From assembly GCA_026874595.1 (NCBI GenBank), contig CM049317.1, positions 22,022,882-22,086,881 of the forward strand: a stretch of 64,000 bases of DNA, written 5' to 3'. This document shows, piece after piece, positions 1 through 13,242 of the stretch (its first letter is position 1; every line of letters starts with the position of its first letter). This DNA is from Sipunculus nudus (lineage: Eukaryota > Annelida > Sipuncula > Golfingiida > Sipunculidae). The position numbers and the translations under genes were made by a program. Under the pieces are notes generated by a model. The model worked only from the letters and a program-made list of their open reading frames with translations. It had not been told where the DNA came from and ran no database searches.

Positions 1-139
1 ATCTGGTGCGTTAAAGACTCGTGACCTATCGGGTCAGCTGGATGACCTGGTTGAGAGAGTACTCACATACTCATATGCCTTCTCTCTGTTTATTGTATAT
101 AAGTTGAGGTATACAAAACTTCGAATGTATGGCTTATCG

Positions 140-140
<1 letters not shown>

Positions 141-196
<56 letters not shown>
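141..196. repeat. (TA)n microsatellite
   Basis: Uninterrupted TA dinucleotide array. It is followed by a short unique stretch that reappears inverted next to the (TA)n at 32043-32095. The array therefore marks the outer edge of a duplicated segment shared with copy E. Confidence 0.97.
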
Positions 197-197
<1 letters not shown>

Positions 198-199
198 TC

Positions 200-3100
200 A
201 GTACACTTGAAGCAGTCGTTTATTTTAATGTAATAATTGAAGCAACAATTGGAGCCGGTAAAAATTATTCTATAATTATTCTAAAACTGGTAGATAAAGG
301 GGTGTCATTTATAACATAATTCTTTTTTATCTTATTGTTTACAGTGGATAAGAGAGAACTAACATGCGACATTGTCATCCTATTAAAGTTCCTTCAATAA
401 GATCTCTAGTAGGTATATCTTCAAACCATGTGAAATTATTGTGAAATAAACGTTTTATTGCCAAAGAGGTAAAACACAATAAGCATTTGTACAACAGTAG
501 CGACATATGTTGACAAAGATTGGCATTATGTCTTCGACTCTTTAATATTGCAATGCAGAATAGACTATTTGTTATATCTAAAATATAACAGTAAGTATAT
601 TTCTTGTCTTGTATTTTTCCATGTAACTAAAATAGCAATGCCGACTCACTGGACTTGAACACAACAGCCGACCTTACGCCCAGTACGCTTGCGCAATGTT
701 GAGAAAGCTTTTCGATAATAATTTGATCAATCTATGGTCAGAATTGTCCTCTACATCTGATATGTGTAAAGAATCATTTGGGTCTAGTTTTCATGCTTTT
801 CCATTCGAGAGATTCACAGAACACGTGCCTGTTTGTTTATTAAGAAACAGTAACATCTAAGGTAATTGCTTGTCGTTTACATACATACCAAGCTATATTG
901 ATTGATAAACATAAACTAGCGGTATGAATAATGTAACAAACGTAAACTTAACGGATTCACCAGCAAATAGGAATATCACACCTTTATACCCATTACAACT
1001 AAAAAATTAACTAAACGTATATATCGCATGCTAAAATTCTGTTTTGAAAATATGATGAACAAATACTGTCAATGCCATTATTCTCTGTCAATGGTAAATG
1101 GTACAAACATGAAAAGAATAGATACTTTGCGTCTTCAAACCATTTGAGGCAAGAACTGATTCATGTATATCTGCGGATTGATATCTGCGGTATGTAAGAC
1201 CGTTTATTAAAATCGTATATAATGAACTTAATCGAACCGCGTGCCCATTCGTACTGCGTCATAGCCAAGACCAGTCAGAATCTTCCTGGCCTATATTTAT
1301 AACTCGTGGAATATCATCCCTACACCAGGTTATTCAGGAAAACAGGATATTCCTCATTTGGTTTCATGCCATATGCCAGTTTTGAGAGTCACCTTGACGA
1401 ACACGCGACTACTGCTTTTTCTCAGCATAGCATGGCAAATAGGCCAAATATAATAACCCTTGCCATAGTAAGGCTTTATCTTTATCTGGAACCGAGCATT
1501 GGGGGTCGACTTGGTTCAGTACGTCTAAACAGCACGATTTCGTCGTCCTCATGTTGAGTTGTATAAAGCGCAAAATTGTAAATGGCGATTATGTATGAGG
1601 TAAACTAAAAAATATAGGTGCCGCTATGATTAAGTTATTCCATCCGTACACAAGCCGTGTACCAGTCTATTTAAGGCATTAGTTGTAAAAACCAGCGTAT
1701 AGAGTGACTATATGAAGCTATAGATGTGCACATATATTTATCCATCACGGTGTTACGTTATAACTGAACAGTCTGTAATTTTCTTATGAAAATCCCCCTC
1801 CTGAGATTCGTGCAAATCAATTGGGAAAATTCAGGCAAATGAAGATGATTAAAAATCCGAAAGGCGACCCAACCATATATCACTGCTCCCTGTGCTGCTG
1901 CTCAATGTATGCTCAGTTGTAGGTGCAACGTATCAGTTGTGTGGTGACAGCTCACAATTAATAGGTCTGGTCTATAGCTGTTTCATATACCAGCTCAGTT
2001 ATAATGTCAGAGGGTGACCTCCAAGTGATTTTAAGAAGCAACTATAGGAGCACTGGTGATGTTACATTTATAAGCTCCCCTTGCAGTAGAAATCAATGTT
2101 TTCTGTACAAGCTCTGTATATAGGTACGTACATACACACACAAACACCCACATAATGTACAAACAAAAACAATTCTTAAATATTAAAAAAATCATATATA
2201 TATATATATATATATAATACATATATATATATATATATATATAGAAGAAAAGCTCAAATAATTATGAACAGTAAAAATTGGAATCCAACTTGAATTTTGT
2301 TTTACCTTTATGACACATGATTCTGTAAATTCAATATTTAATGTTTGGTATTTATGTGTGTGCAGTATCATGTGATTAAAAGTTGGACATTGGTCAAAAT
2401 ACTGTATTGGGAATGCATATCGGATTTTTTTTTATAATTTTCGATTCGTTCTAATCAACGTGGTAATATAATGCTACAGGTTTCAAGTCCGCTCAGGGCA
2501 TAATCAAATTGGTTGTGTACTAAGTTAAGTGTAAGTGGCACAAAGAACACCGGCGAGATTTTACGAAGAAGGGAATTTACTATAAATATACTGTTCCGTC
2601 AGATGGAAATTATAGCCCTTTGAGTATGAAGCCATAGTATCTGAAATATTATGACGAATATTTACCCAAAGAGCAATTAATTAGTTCTTTTAACCATACC
2701 GATTCTAAAGGACTATACGAATAATATACTTTATAAGTATTATTAATGTATTTATTGAATGTAACATTAATGCCATAAATGGCATGGGTCGGTCAAAATG
2801 CCGAGTGTAATGGGCCGTATATGGGTCTAAAAATAGATGTATTCATAGTCCTACATCCTCAGTGAACAAAAGCGCCTGTACTCTCTACACTCGTTGTTCT
2901 TACGGGTCAATGGCCAGGTTGATGCTGACAGATGCTTCTTACTTACTGCATAGGAAAAAGCACGGTGTAGTTCGGCGATGGAACGAGTTTCATTGTTTCC
3001 TCGTTGTCGACCTCCCGCTGAATATACAATGCTCTAACTTTTTTATCCACACAGACTAGCCGACAATACGTTCGTAAGTCAACATTGAATCGTGATTCAA

Positions 3101-5470
3101 GCCATATGGAGGTATGTACTGCAATGGTAATCCGTCCTCTGGTGTTGATTTTATGGTGAACATCCGATAATCTTAATTAGGGTATGAATGATGATTTAAC
3201 ACAAACGAATACATCTAAACTCACAAAAAAATTCCGCCTGTGTTTCTGCCAATGGTAAAAGGGTACTTATTTGGCGTCTTTAGACCGTTCCATGGTTCAG
3301 GTATATGTGCGTATTGATATTTGCTGGATATAAGAACACTTTCAAGTGAAAGCTTACTTTAGACCATGAGGCATTGTCAAAATGACGAAATATGTGCCAT
3401 GTGGTTTAAAATACTATTTTTAAGCCTAATAAATAGTGATTACTGTTACTGGGTGGTTTAAATAGCGTAAATTTTATTTTTTTTCAAAGGGTTAATATAT
3501 CATGTGAAAGTGAATGAAAAGTTCAATAATATGCACACGATTGGATAGAACACTGTAATAGCTTTAAAATGATATATTATTTTTTTATATAGTTAACATA
3601 AATTTTCGATTAATTTAGATATAAGGCTAATGGACAATTGATCCACCGAGTTTTAACCACATTTAAATACATTACAAGTGGAAGCTGTCTAGTTGCTTCT
3701 TCTTTGGCTTTCCAACAAAAACTGCATACAATCAAGAGAACGCTAATTGATCATTATCATCCAAAATACACCCGTTTGAGTCCCAATAACGTGGGCTTCG
3801 TCATTCTAATTTTACAACATTGAAATATAAAGGAACAAATAGTCAATCATGAAGATTTTAAACGTCTTCTATCATTTTTTTTATGAAGACATTAGTGGAA
3901 AAGTAAATTTATATGGTATCCTTCGAGACTGATCATATAGGGCTTTGCATTATATTCAGGTTACAAGATGACGTAGGTTCTCTGTGATAAACTCTTCGTA
4001 TGCCCGGTGATGCGACTAAGTACGGACACAGCAAATGAACATCAAGAACTGAGTGCATACAACAAACGTTGATTTGTCTGACAAAATAACACTGCATTAT
4101 CCTTAAGCTTAAACACTGTCACGTGTCCGCTTTTTGCAACCTGAGATAACCCGCCGTCGTTGATCTAATTACATTCTTGGCCATCTTCCTTCCGACTGGT
4201 GACGAAAACCAATACAGGGTGCTAAAGCAAACAGCGGTTAAGAAATAGGAGAATATTACCAATGTGTAATTCACGTATGCTATCCATTTATACAATGAAA
4301 CTTATATTATTGTTTCGAAACATTTTATGGTATTTGATAATCTCTTTGTCAACGTTTGCTTAATGCTGATAGTGGGGGATTCATGACTGAATACAATGAA
4401 TATTTGCAGTTCAGTGGCCGTTTGACGTAAGCAATTGTTTACACCAAAGCAAAAATAATTGTTTACTCTCTACGTGGTTTCCCTGACGGCTTTTGTCTTC
4501 TTACACTGATGCAAGCATCTACCATTTGGAATAGATAAAATATTACAGATCAATGTTTTGTATTATTTGCACAAATGGAATTCTTTATATCAATACAATT
4601 GAACATTCAGACATTCAAAGCGACAAAGAATTATATATTTAGATATGTAATCTGAATAATGGAGACTTAATCATGGAAACATATTTAAACAGACTAAGCT
4701 TTCTATTAGCGATTTTAATCACTCATTGCCCAACAGATGATAAAGAATTGTTTTGAGTATATTTTAACTAGACATAGCTGTACACATATTGACGTGTTCT
4801 CAATAGTCTTAACACAACGTCTAATGTTTAGGAAGACTGTTCCAGTAAATGAATCTTATACTCCCATTAAAAAAAAACTTTTCACTGCATGCACATTTGA
4901 TTATCTGTGCAAGGCTGTTGAGCCCCCGACTACACACACGCACAGGTATTGTATGTGTCCCCTTTCATAGGTTATTATGGATGCCTTTACATTTCTCCTG
5001 CCTCTTCACCATTCTTTCCCTGCAGTGGTGCAGGTTGTATTTTAATTAATTCCATTACTGTTGCGGTACATATGTCACATTCCTGATTGTTAACACGGGC
5101 TGAATACCAACATTATTTCAATTACTGAAATTATTATGTTTTGAGGAATTTATATTAATCAAGAATCATATTATTTTAATCGGCATGGTCTTGCATTCTG
5201 GCCTTCAGTTCTATGATGGAAGTAAACTTAGTGACATTGTGCAAACCTGAAGGGAGCTCACTTAAAGATTTTAGATAACATTTTGTATGAAGAAATTTAA
5301 ACACATATATCGTATACAGTATAATAAAGCATATTATAGTTTAAGCAATTAATGGTCAAATAAAGCACCATGCAGACAGAGTGTCATGGTTTTACGCAAA
5401 CGGTTTCCGAAGAAAGATGTGGTTAGATCAAGGCATTCAGTTCCTAACTATATGGCGTTATCAATGTGAT
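200..5470 (+). repeat. TLR-flank module, copy A
   Basis: Non-coding DNA with no supported gene; the short ORFs are not conserved between copies. By eye, 200-2170 matches the reverse complement of about 29930-32040. The part from 2600 to 5470 matches the reverse complement of about 22430-25180. Parts of 300-3400 also match modules B (8832-12205) and C (16888-20100). Copies look roughly 75-90% alike with many small indels. Copy A lies next to the 3' side of the TLR relic, as copy B does for the intact minus-strand TLR. This suggests that gene and flank were duplicated together. Limits are approximate. Confidence 0.75.
2194..2243. repeat. (AT)n microsatellite
   Basis: AT array with one interruption. 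It lies at the point where the match between copy A and the inverted copy E stops. Confidence 0.95.
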
Positions 5471-5551
5471 AACAAATCTTTCATTTTGTTAATTTGTAAT
5501 TAAAACATTTTCCCACGGGAGACAATCATTCATCCTTTTGGATATTTTTGG

Positions 5552-7451
5552 ACATTTTGATAAAGTCACGAAAATACAAAATCATTGCGGCAATACAAAA
5601 AAAAATGAGAATAATAATCAGAAACCCTAAGGGTGACTGTCATTCCAATCCCTTCCTTTCTGCTTATAAAATCAGACTTATTCACATCTGTTTTCAGTTT
5701 GCCATTGTTCCAGTCTTGAAACGCACAATGTACTTCACTTAAATCGCCTATTTGATCTCGGTGTTTCTGGGTCTTTTACTTAAGCCAAAAAAGTGCAGTC
5801 ACAGGTGGAGGGATTAACGCTTACAGTTATTTCCGTTACGTAGTCCCTATTTGAGAGAGAATCTGTTATTTTCTGGAGTGTTTTTTTTTTTTCATCAGAA
5901 TAGTTTATATATTTTTTGGGTTAAGATATGTGGGGAAATTCTAAAGGTAAACTAAGTATATTTTTTTTTTATGAAAGTCAAGTTCAAGTACAGCTTAATT
6001 AGCTGTTTGTAACATATAATTCAGGATAAGGGATATCTGCAGCTGCGGTGGGAGAAAATACCGGCAAACCATCAAGATTTTCCCGTGCACATTTAATCCC
6101 CTAATGCCTTATTAGAAGGAGTGTACCACATTGGCATTCTGTAGTATAAGAGTATACATGCAGTTGGCCAACAAACACTAGAAATCTTCCTCTTGTTCAG
6201 TGTAGATATAAGAATTCTTGAGACGATCAGGTTTAAAGAATTTTTATTTCAATCTACTTTGGCGAAAAGCTTTGTTGAAATATAGGTTCAGCTTCCTGGT
6301 ACGAAACACTTTACAATCACAGTGTAATTCATAAGTCAAAAATAGATGTAAACTGCCATCATTCTTTCATTTCCACTTTCATCGGAAGGGTTTTACGCAT
6401 TGGCATTCTATAGTATACGAGTATACTTACAGTTGACTACCAAACACTGGAAATCTTCCTCTAGTACAGTTTATATTTGAGATTTCTTGAGAAGATCAGA
6501 TTTAAAGCATTCATTTCAATCCACCTTACCGAAAAGCTTATTTTGAAATATAGGTTCAACTTCCTGGCACGCAACACGTCACAATCACAGTATGATTGAT
6601 AAAATCATGAATAAATGTTAACAGCCATCTCACTTTGATCATGGCCAACGGGTTGTCAACTAGATCTGTCAAGAAGTCCCCGTAAAGAATCCAGTATGTT
6701 ATGACTCGGGTCAAAACACAGTAATTTTCTGTATTTACCTGGGTTAGATTAAAAGCCACTGTTTTGACAACGGTTAATTTGGTTAGAACTTACATTTACC
6801 ACTGACCTGCTGTACTCCCTGGCGTATAACGTTTTGCATCTTCATTGGCCACAGGTCAATCACTTTTAACTTGTTCTCACTGAGATCAACTTCATGCGGG
6901 TCGACTAAAAGAGCCAGATAAAGGTATTTGGGCCTAAGCTGGTGGGTAGGGTCCTTTTCAGGTGAACTGCGCAAAGTTAATTCATATCTTTGAAAAACAT
7001 TGAATCTGTTCGCCTTATTTCATTTTCGTCTACTACTTAATACGCAAGTCTACTCAAATACCCTTTCTTTTAAATCAGTGCCTTTATTTTATTTTAGTTG
7101 TAATGAACAAAAAAAGGTATGGTTAGACCACAGATGGATTGTGGAAACAGTTCCTTGCTTATGACTTTACTAATATCAGCCACAAAAAAAAATGCTGAAA
7201 AGAATCACTCTTGAATTGTTTAGCTCTGTTTCGCCGAGGAAACGTACATACCAAACGGTGTATATAATCGACGTTTTTTGTGAGCATAAACAGTTTGCTT
7301 GGTATTCGGAAAAAATAAGAATACACCGAAGCGTTTAAACGTGTTTTAATACGTTTGTCACAGAAACAGTCTTCAGGGGAATTCCAAATTATCGGACGTG
7401 GAAAAACACAGAAATAAAGGAATGAAAAGCAAACATTTTCGCGACAGTTAT
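5552..7451 (-). pseudogene. Toll-like receptor relic lacking TIR domain and start codon
   Basis: The minus strand is collinear with the intact TLR at 13243-15408 from its start-codon position to the end of its transmembrane segment. Recognisable pieces include the N-terminal cysteine region (about 7300-7450), the LRR segment around DLSENKLKVIDLWP (about 6840-6900), NLTQVNTEN (about 6730), both LRR C-terminal cysteine caps, and the transmembrane/juxtamembrane stretch at 5552-5650. The start codon is changed to ATA (7449-7451). Several frameshifts and stops break the frame. A 269-bp stretch over the first LRRCT is tandemly duplicated. Homology stops at 5552, just before the TIR domain, and no TIR sequence was found to the left. 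A transcript could not give a working receptor. Confidence 0.88.
6117..6650. repeat. 269-bp tandem duplication inside the TLR relic
   Basis: Two adjacent diverged copies of the block encoding the end of the first LRR C-terminal cap. The landmark CATTGGCATTCT occurs at 6129 and again at 6398. Both copies match the single block at about 14350-14590 of the intact gene, so the duplication arose in the relic. Confidence 0.85.
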
Positions 7452-8189
7452 GGTCCAATGGCTGTGATTTTTTACTTTGCTTTAACAATCAGCAGAGCTC
7501 GTTTTCTATGATGGAAAACATCCAAGAAGAAGACCTTGAAAGTTTACATGGGACCGTTATGTCCAATATTATTCTGAATAACAGGAAAATACAGAAAAAA
7601 AATATTATTCTTTGTATTTGAATCTGTACAAACATCAATATATGTGTCATCGTATCTTATATCAATACGTAATGTTTTTTTTCCTGATTTACATTCCAAT
7701 ATATTCCCCCAGATAACATAACTTTAATCAAATCGTACCCATACAAAATTACCCCATCCACAACCTGTAACCGATAAATTATAATCCCATATTGTACATG
7801 TTGTAAACATTCTCTTTAACTTACGTTTGGAAAGAGAAAGCGCAATAAAACTCGATAAGTCCGTTTACATTTATTTGAATGATTTTCCAATGAGAATACG
7901 TACCGTTTCAATGCGTTGAGCTCAAATACGATTAAACTAACTTTTACTCGAACGGATAAATATGTTGAACTGATAAATCGTTCAAGGTTTAAAAACTAGA
8001 CCCCGCTGAGAAACAAAAGCGATAGTTACTGAAATGAGCAATATGGCTGACCAATTCACGAAATGGGCGTAAGAATACTTGTTCAATTCACGAAATGGGC
8101 AACACAACTGTAGATGTCGATTCATTAAAGTCTCAGTAAGGCAAACCTGGTGAATGTCTATTCAAATTCATTCAAATAAATTTAAACGG
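7452..8189 (-). other. Former 5' flank of the TLR relic
   Basis: No gene is visible. The stretch is collinear with the 5' flank of the intact minus-strand TLR (about 15420-16130). Shared landmarks include the ACAGGAAAATACAGAA motif and the 'TTCACGAAATGGGC' stretch near 8090 and 16050. Any TLR promoter would lie in this conserved flank. No convincing TATA box or binding site could be picked out. Confidence 0.6.
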
Positions 8190-8655
8190 ATCTGTTATTA
8201 TGATATGTGATTGCGGAGATTGACGTGCCTCATGTGACAAATTAGGTTATTTCATTATCACAATCCATTTACCAGAGAATTTCTCAATTGCGTCCCCAAG
8301 CACTAGTGACCGGCGTGTGGTGTTATGTTTCCCCAATAAAGGGCGAGATATTCATTAGTTTTTTTTTTCTAAAATAGAACAAGATCATACAAAAACCATT
8401 ATTTTGTTATTCATTGTTTTGCAAAAATAATTATTCTCTTTAGGTTATGGGTGTTTTTTCGTTTGTTCGTTCGTCACTGACATTGCAATATTTATTAGTT
8501 AACTTTTTTATTAGTTTACCCTAAAGTATTCCAAGACGCAACGAAAACTTCCTATAATCAAAATGTGATTGTCATATATACAAGACAAAACAAAATATAA
8601 ATGCTCAACTAAATTAAGCAAGTTATATGAAATAATATAAATAGAATTCTTTGGG
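8190..8655 (-). repeat. Inverted copy of 11745-12205
   Basis: About 460 bp matching the reverse complement of 11745-12205 with small indels. The block at 19870-20090 is a further partial copy in the 11745-12205 orientation. The right edge falls exactly where the Penelope-like terminal sequence begins. This suggests that insertion of that element set or exposed the boundary. Confidence 0.8.
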
Positions 8656-8756
8656 GGTCAGGGACGACCTGACGAAGAAGCCTTTGTACTCAGAAAGCTC
8701 GTGTGTTCATGAACTAGTTAGTCTATCTAAATGGCGCCACTGTTTATCTTAACCTT

Positions 8757-8757
<1 letters not shown>
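8656..8757 (+). mobile_element. Penelope-like element terminal repeat fragment
   Basis: About 100 bp shared with the reverse complement of 38895-39005, where it lies near a Penelope-like endonuclease remnant on the same strand. It begins around CCTGACGAAG and ends at the (TA)n at 8761. Penelope-like elements carry pseudo-LTRs that can contain hammerhead ribozyme motifs, and this block has such a core. No protein-coding part of the element is attached here. Confidence 0.55.
8669..8698 (+). ncRNA. Hammerhead-ribozyme-like core (degenerate)
   Basis: CTGACGA (8669-8675) is followed after 17 nt by GAAAGC (8693-8698), the order of the conserved hammerhead core. The intervening stem II is poor here (GAAGC against ACTCA). 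In the sister copy at 38955-38984 the same positions pair as GAAGT/ACTTC. Stems I and III are not obvious, so catalytic activity is doubtful. Confidence 0.4.

Positions 8758-8760
<3 letters not shown>

Positions 8761-8820
<60 letters not shown>
8761..8820. repeat. (AT)n microsatellite
   Basis: Perfect 60-nt AT array directly abutting the Penelope-like terminal fragment. Confidence 0.97.
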
Positions 8821-8823
<3 letters not shown>

Positions 8824-8831
8824 CCAACGGG

Positions 8832-11800
8832 TCATGGTTCCAGAAAAAGGGAAAACGCTTTAAAGACATATCATCAGTTTTGACACATTTGTTACGAAAA
8901 GTTTTATGATAAAGGAATAATTTGTTCAAAGGGTAATCATATCTGTGGTAAAAAATACTCTCTGGGTCTGCCTTTTGTAGAGAATCATTTGAGTCATGTT
9001 TTTATGCTTTTCAAACCGAGAGATGCAGAGAACGCATCAGAAAATTGTTTTTTCTTGTAAAATCAGAAACAGTAACATTTAAAATAATTGCTTGTTGTTT
9101 ACTACATACCAAACTATATTGATTAATCAACATATAAAATAGCTGTATGAGAACTGTAAAAAGGTATACTTTGTGCAATAAAACTCACATAAGTCAACAA
9201 ACAGGACTATCACATCATTATAATCAATACAACTTACAAGTTGATTGAACGTTTATACCACCTGTTTAGGATTATAATTTGAAAATAAGTTGGGCAGCTA
9301 GTGTCAATGCCATGGTTCACCGTCAATAGTAAATTGGTACTTACATGAAAAAGATACTTAAATAATGTCTTAAGACCATTTCAGACAAAGAAATGGTTAA
9401 GGTATATCTGCGTATTGATATTTGCTGTATATAAGACCAGTTGTTAGACTCGTATATAATGAACATGATAAGATTACAAAACGATACGTATTGCTTCATG
9501 GCCAGAACATTTGGCATCTTCCCGGTCTATATTTTTAAATCGTGGAAAATCATTTCTGTGAACTGTAACTGGATAATCACAATTTGTTTCTAGGTCACTT
9601 GGCACTTCTGCTATCACCGTAAAGAACGCACAAAAACGTCTTTCTTTTCCCAGCATTGCATTACAGATATGCCATATATGATTTAGCTTTGAACAAATTA
9701 TTCCTTTATCATATTACCCTTCGTAACAAATGTATACAAAAATTATGATATGTCCTTTAAGCGTTTTCCCTTTTTCTGGAACCATGATTATTTGGACCAC
9801 TTGGTTCAATACGTTTGCACAGCACGATTTCTCCGTTATATTGTTTCGTTATATAAATCACATAGTTGTAAAGGCACTAACTTATGAGGTTAACCAAATA
9901 AAATATTGATGCCGCTACGATTTATTGATTCCGCCCATATACACACAACACGTGCCAGTCCCTTCTAGACCCTTATGTGCTTGGTAATATGAGAAAGTAA
10001 CATGACTCATATCCGCTTGTGGCATGAAAATAGTCTAATTAATTGTGAACTAAAAGGTTGTTAAACAGAAAAAGAACAGGGGCTTAGGGGGATTCAGGAT
10101 TGGACCTTGTCCCCCACCCCCACTCCACCCTCAACTGTGACTTTCGTTGTAATATTGCGAAATAACTTTCCAGATTCTATAAAAGCTGCTTAGAGAATTT
10201 TGGTATGAAAATAATTTAAAAAATGAAAAAAAGTCATTTCAGACCAACTTTACTACCTGTACTTTTATCTGCACGCAGGTATACATTCATACATGGAAAG
10301 CGGGATATTATTTCTTTAATTATTGACAATTGAACTTTTTCTCTTCTATTGAATTTAAAATGTTACAAACTTATTAAAGATTTTCTGCTGCCTTTTAATT
10401 AGTATATATATATGTGTGTGTGTACCATTGGCCAGCTAGTTTAACAGCCCACTTCCCGGTCTGGAGATTGTGGCACCTCCTTCCGTAAATTCCTTAAAGA
10501 GAACACAAGTTGGGTTTTGCGAAGCGAGGGAATTCCTCTCTTAAAATTATGTGGTTTTTTGTTTCCACAGGTTTGGTCGTGTATCCGAAAGGGGAATAAT
10601 CGCAAAAATGAAACCTACCTGAATATGCAGTCACATAGTCCAAACCTTAAAAATGAAATATCTCAATTTTACGTAAAATGCGAAATATCTAATATTTTAA
10701 TATTAAATCTTGTTTATTAAAACATGGCTCGTAGATATCTGTCAGTTATATGCCATTAATAAAAAAATACTAACCATAAGTTCGATCTCTCCTGGAGCTC
10801 CAGTCTAATTTGATATATTCAGTTATCTGATAAAGCTGACGATTTTAATCAATCTTTCGCTTAACTAAATGAATGTGAAGCCTACCAAAGTACATGAAAT
10901 AATATGACCAACATTTAACCTAAGTGTATCTTATTAGTTCTTTGAACTATGCCGCTTATGTAATGAGATCTCCACTGCCCCCTCTTTATGTGTATGGCAG
11001 CTTTCATTTATCATTTTGGACTTTTTATACATAGACAATATGAATAATATAGTATTTACTAGTAATATTCATTCAAGTATAAAATGTAACGCTAATGCCA
11101 TTCATGACATACATGGCGCTGTCAAAATGCCGAAATGCGAGTGGGTCTTAAATATATACTGTCACATTCACTCATCCTCTGTGAACAAAAGCGAATAAGC
11201 ATTCATATACATGTATACGGTTCCTACGGGTCAATGGTCCGAATGATGCAGACAGTTTATTCTTGGTAACAACGTATTGAAGGGGAAGATACGATGTAGT
11301 TGAGCGATGATATTGGCGTCGTCGTCTACCTCTGCTTGATTAACTGATGTGATTACATTTGTTAGCTCACAAGTTAGCTGTGAATGCTCGACTGAGGGGG
11401 CATTTATATCAAACTGGTAAACCTAACTTGAGTCGTGACACATGTTATACGGGGAATTGTATTGCAGCGGCCATCCATCCATGTGTAGATCTAAGACATA
11501 CTTTAGGTTTTCTGAGATTGTAAGTAAGGTTTAATGGAATGTTTGGTAGGAGAAATGCATCCTAACATTCGAGTTAAGCTTTGAAAAAATAAGCCTGTTC
11601 TGGTTAACCAAAGGAATTACAGTATGTGCAGTAAGAATAGAGGCTACCTTTCTGTTTTGGATTTTAACTGGCAATTGTAATATTTAATTATTAGCAATTT
11701 TCATGAATGTTTTTGTCAAAATTTGTTTATCTCTGTACAAAGCACATATTCTCTTGATATTACTTCATATATCTTGTTTATTTTAGTTGAACATTTATAT

Positions 11801-12205
11801 TTTGTTTGTCCTGTGTATATGACAATCACATTTGGATTACCAGATGTTTTCTTCGTGTCTCTGAGTGCTATAGGGTAAACTTAAATAAAGTTTAACTAAT
11901 AAATATCGCAATGTCAAACGGAAAAAAAACACCCCTAACCAAAAGAGATTTTTTTTTTTTTTTTGCAAATGATGAATAAAAAATAATGACTTTTGTATGA
12001 TCGTGTTTTACTTTAGAAGAGAACTAATGTATTCCTCGCTCTTTATTGCAAAAATAAAAAATCACACAACACGCTGGTTACTAGTGCTTGGGGACGCAAT
12101 TGAGAATTCTTTGGTAAAGGGACTGTGTTTACGAAATAACCTAATTTGTCACATTAGGCACGTTAATCTCCGCAATCGCATATCATAACAACAATTTCCA
12201 GGCAA
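8832..12205 (+). repeat. TLR-flank module, copy B
   Basis: No gene supported. The stretches 8940-9650 and 10850-11350 match copy A (about 740-1300 and 2650-3060) and copy C (about 17500-17900 and 19080-19510). The first 107 nt (8832-8938) are also present inverted at 9680-9787, a short hairpin-like arrangement absent from A and C. The last 460 nt are the inverted partner of 8190-8655. The module stands 1 kb downstream of the intact minus-strand TLR. Confidence 0.7.
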
Positions 12206-13085
12206 TCACACAGAGGGATTTTGCAGATGGCCACAAAAAGCTATTCCCCCGGGCTTTCGAGAACAAGTACTGCGGTGTTTCATATGGCTGTTCCGTTTAT
12301 TTTATACCACTTGCATTTTGTAACGTTGGTTTAATCAGAATACGGGGGCTGATGCGTATAACGGCAATGTGCAATTTATTTTCATGACTCTTTCCTCCCG
12401 ACTTTTGACTGGTTCGACTTAATATAACGTATTCAAACCTTTTTATAAATATACAAGGATAAACTGGTAAATGGCCTTTACTTGCAGCATAATTCCATCT
12501 ATTGGAGTGTGGGGCAACAAGATGGAAATGATATTTATAACCTTTGACTCGGAAGTGTATTTGATGTCATCGGGGACGCACTAAAAAGCAAGGGGCGAAA
12601 TTAGGTGAGACACTTATTGTGACGAAAGTCATATTTAGGTTCACATTATAGTTTCTAAGATTGGTGATCGGCTGTAATGAAAATAGATGTGTCGTGAATA
12701 TTGGCTGTCCGGTATGGAAAAAAATAGGCGCGACACCTAAGTAACAAGAAAAACTTTAGAGGAATTAAATATTTTATTAATACGCAAAATAATTGAAATT
12801 CGTACATCAATCTTCTCTGGTTACTTTGACTCGTGTATGCTCATATTATAGTGGCCGCGAAAAGGCGGCAAACATTTAAGCGTTCCTGTACCAGGCCTCT
12901 GAACAAGATCCGGCGTCAATTTAAGGCTGGTGTTTAATTATTTAAGACATTCTTTTGACCCGGCTATTAAAGGTGTCTTATCAAGGAAATATATTTTTCA
13001 GACATGCGGAAATGAAACCAGCTGATGACATTTTCATGTTCATAAGATTAAACACTAGTGTACAACGTTTATGGATAATTTTCTT
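12206..13085. other. Intergenic stretch 3' of the minus-strand TLR
   Basis: No ORF, RNA gene or repeat recognised up to about 13040. From about 13040 the sequence matches the reverse complement of the 3' flank of the plus-strand TLR (around 36280-36360), so the likely 3' UTR begins there. Confidence 0.5.
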
Positions 13086-13091
13086 TTTATT
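13086..13091 (-). promoter_or_regulatory. Candidate polyadenylation signal of the minus-strand TLR
   Basis: AATAAA on the minus strand, about 150 nt downstream of the TLR stop codon. The surrounding sequence is conserved in the other TLR's 3' flank, but the hexamer itself is not clearly kept there. Confidence 0.4.
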
Positions 13092-13242
13092 TTGCTAGAA
13101 AATTTTATCGAAAACATAAAGTCCAGTTTTGTTCAGTTCCTCTGATAAATTATAGACTGGTCTAACTTTGGATCAAAAGCTTTCCTTCACTAAAAGTATC
13201 CCTTATTATAAAATAATACGGGTTTGTTGTCGAAATGAATTT

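Noticed and set aside
1306-1557. 83-codon frame in module A
   Set aside because: Homologous DNA in modules C (18041-18376) and E breaks this frame, so it is not under coding constraint.
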